From assembly GCF_000931935.2 (NCBI RefSeq), contig NZ_AZAC01000034.1, positions 1 to 64,000 of the forward strand: a DNA stretch of 64,000 bases, written 5' to 3'. The notes under the pieces were generated by a model. That model saw only the letters and a list, made by a program, of their open reading frames with translations. It was not told where the DNA came from and searched no databases. Shown in pieces: positions 59,635 through 64,000 of this stretch. Numbering within the stretch: position 1 is the stretch's first letter; each line of letters starts with the position of its first letter. A program made the position numbers and the translations under genes. The DNA is from Dethiosulfatarculus sandiegensis. Lineage in GTDB: Bacteria; Desulfobacterota; Desulfarculia; Desulfarculales; Desulfarculaceae.

Positions 59635-61053
59635 TCAGCCCTGGCTCTGTTTGGCGCTTAACCCGTGTTTTTTCAGAAGTTCATAGAGCCTGGCCTTTGA
59701 TAACTCCGAAACAGCCATGGCCTGCTGGATGTCACCTGCTGTTTGTTTTAAAAGGAGTTTCAGATAACCCGTTTCAGCGGCTTCCACTTTTTGCTTGCGG
59801 TATTCCTTGAAAGAGGGGATATCCTCGGGCCGTGCTGGCTCTTGTTCTGTTTCAAGCTCAATTTCCCGATTGGCCTCCACGGTAACCCGGGCCGCCTTTG
59901 CCCTGATTTCAATAGGTAGATGCCGGGCAAAAAGGGTGGGTTCGTTTACTGTTCGGGCCAATACCCATTCCAGGGTATTCACCAACTCCCGTACATTGCC
60001 GGGCCAGTCGTAAAGGGCAAGGGCTTCGAAAAAATCAGGGGAAAAGCCCCTGGTGGGGATGCCGTAATGTTCACACAGGCGGTTGGTGTGGAAAATGACC
60101 ATGGGTTTGATGTCCTCCGGCCGGTGCCGCAGGGCAGGCAGATGAATTTCGAAGGCCTTGAGCCGGAAATACAGGTCCTGGCGGAACTCGCCTTTTTGCA
60201 CCATGTCTTCCATATTTCGGTTGGTGGCCACCACCACCCTGAAATCACTTTCCACTTCACGGTCGCTTCCCAGGGGGTGAAAACGGTGCTCCTGCAAGAC
60301 CCTTAAAAAACTTTTTTGCAATTCAATCGGCAGCTCTCCCATTTCGTCCAGAAAAAGAGTACCTTTGTTGGCCCTTCTTATCAGCCCGCTTCTGGGCTTT
60401 TCCGCGCCGGTAAAGGCCCCTTTCTCATGACCGAACAGCACGCTTTCGGCCAGGGTGTCCGGCAGCGCCGCACAATCCACCACTACAAAGGGCTCTGAGT
60501 TGCGGCGGCTGTTTTCATGAATCGCCCTGGCAAAAAGCTCCTTGCCTGTGCCGGTTTCACCGGTGATAAGCACACTGGCCTCGGTGGCCGCTGCCTGGGC
60601 CACCAGGCTTAAGCACTGGTTTATGCGATGGCTTTCACCGATTATCAGGTTTCGCTTTAACAGGGCGGGGTGTTTGGCCGCTCTGGACTGCTCCCTGAAT
60701 TGCAGCGCCCGCATTAATGCTAAAATTAGCTGATTTCTGGGGGCCGGTTTTTGAATATAGTCCCAGGCTCCGTTTTTTACCGCCAGTTCAGCTCCATCCG
60801 GACTGCCGTAGCCTGTCATGATTATGACTTCGGGTTCGCCTGGGGTCTGTCTGATTTCAGGGATTATCTCAAGGCCGCTGCGCCCGGGAAGTTGGACATC
60901 AAGGTAGACCACATCAAAGTTGTCCGCTCCCGCCAAATCCAGGGCCTGTTGAGAGGTTCCGGCGGATTGGGTTTCGTGCCCCAGTCGTCTCAGCTCAGCT
61001 TCCAGAAGATCGCAAATTTTTTTGTCATCATCAACAACGAGAATGTTGGCCAA
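59635..61053 (-). CDS. Sigma-54-dependent response regulator, NtrC family
   Basis: A 472-aa activator. Receiver about residues 4-118 (Asp52 in VVYLDVQLPGRSG); AAA+ domain about 135-370 with GETGTGKE, sigma-54 loop GAFTGA and TLFLDEMGE; Fis-type HTH at the C-terminus (about 435-465, DIQQAMAVSELSKARLYELL). No cognate kinase is adjacent; the hybrid kinases at 51-55 kb are candidates. The sigma-54 promoter just downstream makes the 131-aa receiver-like protein its probable target. Confidence 0.9.
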   Translation of the reverse strand: MANILVVDDDKKICDLLEAELRRLGHETQSAGTSQQALDLAGADNFDVVYLDVQLPGRSGLEIIPEIRQTPGEPEVIIMTGYGSPDGAELAVKNGAWDYIQKPAPRNQLILALMRALQFREQSRAAKHPALLKRNLIIGESHRINQCLSLVAQAAATEASVLITGETGTGKELFARAIHENSRRNSEPFVVVDCAALPDTLAESVLFGHEKGAFTGAEKPRSGLIRRANKGTLFLDEMGELPIELQKSFLRVLQEHRFHPLGSDREVESDFRVVVATNRNMEDMVQKGEFRQDLYFRLKAFEIHLPALRHRPEDIKPMVIFHTNRLCEHYGIPTRGFSPDFFEALALYDWPGNVRELVNTLEWVLARTVNEPTLFARHLPIEIRAKAARVTVEANREIELETEQEPARPEDIPSFKEYRKQKVEAAETGYLKLLLKQTAGDIQQAMAVSELSKARLYELLKKHGLSAKQSQG

Positions 61054-61404
61054 TTCGCCTCCTAACCGGATCTGTTTTTCAAGGGCTTTTTTATCTTTTC
61101 ACCATTCTCGCTCATTTTGCGGGTGCTTGTATAGCCTCTTGTTTTCAACGGCTTTAGATTACAGAAAAAATAACTCTATTATCCTGATTTTCAATATACG
61201 GAAAATATAGTTGTTTTGGGGTTTGACTATGAAAACCAAAACACGATGGTATAATCCATTCTATCCGTTTCAATATAATGAATAGCGTTCAATTGAATTG
61301 AATTCACGGATTATCCGGCCGGGCAGAGCCCGGCTTTTGTAGTCGTTAAGCCTTAAAAGCTTCTGCTCCTGAACCCTTTTTTGACTTGATCTGGATGACC
61401 GATT
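61054..61404. other. Divergent promoter region with leader hairpin
   Basis: A 351-base region between the NtrC-type regulator (minus) and the MFS gene (plus). It holds TATAAT (61250-61255), with TTGACT 21 bases before it, and a perfect 7-bp hairpin GCCGGGC-AGA-GCCCGGC with TTTT (61318-61338) in the MFS leader, which may attenuate that gene. Confidence 0.5.
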
Positions 61405-62568
61405 GTGGCTGCCATAGATAAATCAAAGACTGATTATAAGGTGCTGTTTGCCCTGTTTTTGGTGCATTTCAGCGGGGATCTTTACAGTTCATTTATTAAT
61501 CCGCTTTTACCTGCCCTGGCAGATAAGCTTACCCTGACTTTGACTCAGGTGGGCCTGCTTACAGGGGTGGTAAGGGTACTTTCCTTTGTGATTCAGCCCA
61601 CAGTCGGGTATCTGGCCGATCGCTACCGCACCAAGTTCTTTGTGCTGGGCGGACCGCTTTTGGCCGTGATCTTTACTCCCCTTATCGGGATCTTGCCGTC
61701 CTATCTGCTGGTTATGTTGAGCCTTTCCATCAGTTCCGTTGGCTCTTCCATGTTCCATCCCACGGCAGCGGCCATGGTCTCTGATTATTCCGGTAAAAAG
61801 TCCGGCATGGGCATGGCCATTTTCATTTTTGGCGGGACGCTCGCCTTTGGCATCGGACCGGTCGGCATAAGCTGGTATGTGGAAACCCTGGGCCTGGAAA
61901 ATTTACCCTTTACCATGCTGCCCGGAATCGTGCTCTTTATTATTCTCTTTATTGTGGTCCCCACGCCTGAGACCGAGGGCCTGGCCAATATGGGCTTTTG
62001 GGGCGCGATGAAAGATGCCTTTGGCCATGTCTGGCGCCCTATTTTGCTTATCTGGATCATGGTTGTTATCCGCACCCTGGTAAGTCAGTCGTTCATGACC
62101 TTTATGCCCATGCTGATGGATGAGAGGGGATACAGCATAACCGCTGTGGGCGGGATCGTGTCCCTGTTTACGGTTGCCGGTGCGGCCAGTGGACTTATAA
62201 GCGGGCACCTGGCCGACCGCATGGGAGACAGGCCGATGTTTTACGCTTCCTTTGGCCTGAGCGCCCCGGCGTTGCTGGCCTTTTTATATCTGCCCGGGCC
62301 CTGGGTTTACGTAGGCTCTTTTGTTTCCGGGTTTTTTGTGATGGCAACCCTGCCTTTGGCCGTAAGCCTGGCCCAGCATGTGGCTCCCAAGGGAAAATCG
62401 CTGGTTTCCAGCCTTATGATGGGGCTGGCCTTTGGGGTGGGCGGCATGCTCACACCTGTGGTGGGGTACCTCTCAGACCTTTTCGGCATCACCAATGTAC
62501 TGGTCGTCTTAAGTCTGATTCCGCTTCTGGTGGTTTACAGCGTGCGCAACCTGCCTGATCGAAATTGA
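61405..62568 (+). CDS. MFS transporter, FSR (fosmidomycin resistance)-like
   Basis: Twelve-helix permease (387 aa) similar to the Fsr branch of the major facilitator superfamily. Marks are LFLVHFSGDLYSSFINPLLP near the N-terminus, GYLADRYRTKFFVLGG between helices 2 and 3, SSVGSSMFHPTAAAMVSDYS and SGHLADRMGDRPMF. The FHP motif in helix 4 is typical of this branch. A GTG start is used without a strong Shine-Dalgarno. Substrate unknown; exporters of antibiotics or metabolites are common here. A leader hairpin may attenuate expression. Confidence 0.88.
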   Translation: MAAIDKSKTDYKVLFALFLVHFSGDLYSSFINPLLPALADKLTLTLTQVGLLTGVVRVLSFVIQPTVGYLADRYRTKFFVLGGPLLAVIFTPLIGILPSYLLVMLSLSISSVGSSMFHPTAAAMVSDYSGKKSGMGMAIFIFGGTLAFGIGPVGISWYVETLGLENLPFTMLPGIVLFIILFIVVPTPETEGLANMGFWGAMKDAFGHVWRPILLIWIMVVIRTLVSQSFMTFMPMLMDERGYSITAVGGIVSLFTVAGAASGLISGHLADRMGDRPMFYASFGLSAPALLAFLYLPGPWVYVGSFVSGFFVMATLPLAVSLAQHVAPKGKSLVSSLMMGLAFGVGGMLTPVVGYLSDLFGITNVLVVLSLIPLLVVYSVRNLPDRN

Positions 62569-62590
62569 GATTAACCTGAGCAAATACGTA

Positions 62591-62635
62591 AAAAGGCCGG
62601 CCTGTTGTTGCGTTAACAGTCCGGCCTTTTTTTTT
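62591..62635. terminator. Bidirectional terminator between MFS and LeuA-family genes
   Basis: AAAAGGCCGG-CTGTT pairs with AACAG-TCCGGCCTTTT, with long T runs on both strands. Confidence 0.9.
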
Positions 62636-62648
62636 ATTAAACAGGTTT

Positions 62649-64000
62649 TCAGGCGGCCTCTTCCGCTTCCTTAACTTGCCTGGTGAGCAGGTGGTTGGTG
62701 GCGGTTAAAAGGGCGTCCACCGAGGCCATGACTATATCCACATGAGCCGCCTGGGCTTGGGCCTGCCTGCCTTCCTCATCCTCCACAGTGACCGAAACCC
62801 GCACTGTGGCCCGGCTGCCGCCGGTTATGGCGTTCACATGGAATTTGGCAATCTCCACCTTGATCTCGCCTTCAAGCATCTTGCGAACCGCCCTGAAGGC
62901 CGCATCCACCGGGCCCAGGCCGACTTGGGCCTCCACTTTAACCTCGCCCCTGACCTTGGCCCTGAGGCTGGCGGTGGGCAAGATTTTGTCTCCTGTGGTG
63001 ACCACAAGCTGGTCCAAGGTGATGCTTCTGTTTTCCTTGGGCAGTTTCTGCATGACCGTGTCCGCGATAGCGAACAGATCCGTGTTCAAGATTTGCTTGC
63101 CCTTGTCGGCCAGGCTTTTCACCCGCTGCATGATCTCCTTGAGCTCCGATTCACCGGGGTTGAGGCCCGCTTCCGCCAGGGCCTGGGCCACACCATGTTT
63201 GCCGGTGTGTTTGCCGAGCACCAGTTTGCGGTTTTGCCCCACCATTTCAGGGGTCATGACGCCGGGCTCAAAGGTGCTGCCGTCGCGCATCACCCCTGCG
63301 GCATGGATGCCGCTTTCATGGGTAAAGGCATTTTCACCGACCACAGGTTTGTTGGGCGGAACCGGAAGCCCGGAAACCCTTTCCACCAGTTTGGAGACCT
63401 TTTTCAACAGCCTGGTGTCAATACCGCAATCGGTTTGCAAAAGGCATTTCAAGGCCATGGCCACTTCTTCCAAAGAAGCGTTGCCCGCTCTTTCGCCCAA
63501 GCCGTTTACACAGACCTGCACCATGCTTGCCCCTGATCGAACCGCGGCCAGGGTGTTGGCCGTGGCCAGGCCAAAGTCGTCGTGACAATGGATGGAGATG
63601 GGCGTGTCCACCGCATTACGTACGGATTCCACCATCCGGGCCACGGAAAAGGGATCCCCCACCCCCACGGTGTCGGTCAGGCCGATCCAATCGGCTCCCG
63701 CCTCGCTGACCCTTGCCGCGATTTCGTTTAAAAAGGCCGGATCCGTCCTGGTGGCGTCCATGGGCGTGAACATACATGACAACCCCTGGTCCTTTACAAA
63801 GCGAACCGCATCCACACTTTGGCCCAACACTTTTTTCGGGGTGGTGCGCATGGATTTTTCCATTTGAATGGGGCTGGTGGAGCAAAATACATCGATCATT
63901 CCCACCTTGGCGCTGACTGCGGCTTCAAGATCCTGCCTCACCACTCGGGCAATGCCGCAGACCAGGGCCTTCACCTCTCCCGCCACCCGGCGGACCGCTT
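62649..64000 (-). CDS. 2-isopropylmalate/citramalate synthase family, partial
   Basis: C-terminal part (about 450 aa visible) of an acetyl-CoA-dependent Claisen condensing enzyme; the N-terminus lies outside the window. The frame stays open through 64000, so the GTG at 63986 is not the start. TIM-barrel motifs HCHDDFGLATANTL (metal-binding His), NGLGERAGNASLEEV and FTHESGIHAAGV are intact. A LeuA-type C-terminal regulatory domain follows (about the last 130 residues), arguing against NifV/homocitrate synthase. It makes 2-isopropylmalate (leucine) or citramalate (isoleucine); the two cannot be separated here. Confidence 0.88.
   Translation of the reverse strand, partial: AVRRVAGEVKALVCGIARVVRQDLEAAVSAKVGMIDVFCSTSPIQMEKSMRTTPKKVLGQSVDAVRFVKDQGLSCMFTPMDATRTDPAFLNEIAARVSEAGADWIGLTDTVGVGDPFSVARMVESVRNAVDTPISIHCHDDFGLATANTLAAVRSGASMVQVCVNGLGERAGNASLEEVAMALKCLLQTDCGIDTRLLKKVSKLVERVSGLPVPPNKPVVGENAFTHESGIHAAGVMRDGSTFEPGVMTPEMVGQNRKLVLGKHTGKHGVAQALAEAGLNPGESELKEIMQRVKSLADKGKQILNTDLFAIADTVMQKLPKENRSITLDQLVVTTGDKILPTASLRAKVRGEVKVEAQVGLGPVDAAFRAVRKMLEGEIKVEIAKFHVNAITGGSRATVRVSVTVEDEEGRQAQAQAAHVDIVMASVDALLTATNHLLTRQVKEAEEAA

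Noticed and set aside
1..64000. CRISPR arrays or long tandem repeats
   Set aside because: No regularly spaced direct repeats were found anywhere in the window.

Overview
The window reads as chromosome of a Gram-negative, probably anaerobic bacterium of the Desulfobacterota (former Deltaproteobacteria) type. The inference rests on TonB-dependent receptors and lipoproteins (outer membrane), sigma-54 activators with matching -24/-12 promoters, a DUF35/thiolase pair of the benzoylsuccinyl-CoA thiolase kind, a PEP synthase regulatory protein, and PAS/Cache sensor kinases and chemoreceptors. No ribosomal or other strong marker is present, so the phylum call is only moderate. Genes are dense, mostly GC-moderate, and closed by many hairpin/T-tract terminators, several of them bidirectional.

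Layout. 1-230: start of an IS5-type transposase on the minus strand with a -1 frameshift site. 0.6-4.9 kb: glycerol-3-phosphate ABC importer ugpBAEC. 5.1-13.8 kb: two chemoreceptors around a three-subunit HcnCAB-like amino-acid dehydrogenase and a DegT aminotransferase. 14-17.6 kb: AraC regulator plus TonB receptor (module A). 17.7-24.9 kb: a ZraP/ZraS/ZraR-like envelope metal-stress system whose kinase and regulator genes are separated by about 3.6 kb holding a cyclophilin-like protein, a DUF2975/HTH/DUF2975 cluster and 1 kb without clear genes. 25-29.4 kb: RarD transporter, DUF35 plus thiolase, and a structured non-coding stretch. 29.6-34 kb: ABC-F ATPase, PAS-SpoIIE phosphatase overlapping an ADP-ribosylglycohydrolase, and tRNA-Lys(CUU). 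34.1-36.5 kb: AT-rich island with a nuclease-like protein and a frame-broken 2TM-pYEATS gene. 36.5-42.7 kb: cobalamin riboswitch, AraC, TonB receptor, methyltransferase and siderophore-type MFS (module B). 42.7-48 kb: SLC13 permease with a periplasmic extension, an exported glutamine amidotransferase-like protein, CrcB, DUF190 and a second identical tRNA-Lys. 48-64 kb: glycine-zipper lipoprotein, D-aminoacylase, two hybrid kinases, an orphan PEP-synthase-type ATP-grasp protein beside PSRP, alpha/beta hydrolase, NtrC-type regulator with a sigma-54-driven small protein, FSR-type MFS, and the end of a LeuA-family synthase.

Most interesting points: (i) module B, in which a B12 riboswitch with its own terminator precedes an AraC/TonB-receptor/methyltransferase/MFS cluster paralogous to module A; (ii) the AT-rich island between two identical tRNA-Lys genes carrying a split pYEATS gene; (iii) an exported amidotransferase fused to FN3 and discoidin-like domains next to a permease with its own periplasmic domain; (iv) two nearly identical sigma-54 promoters, one for zraP and one for a receiver-like small protein; (v) an orphan ATP-grasp protein next to the PEP synthase regulatory kinase/phosphatase. 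All calls come from reading the sequence; no database search was possible.
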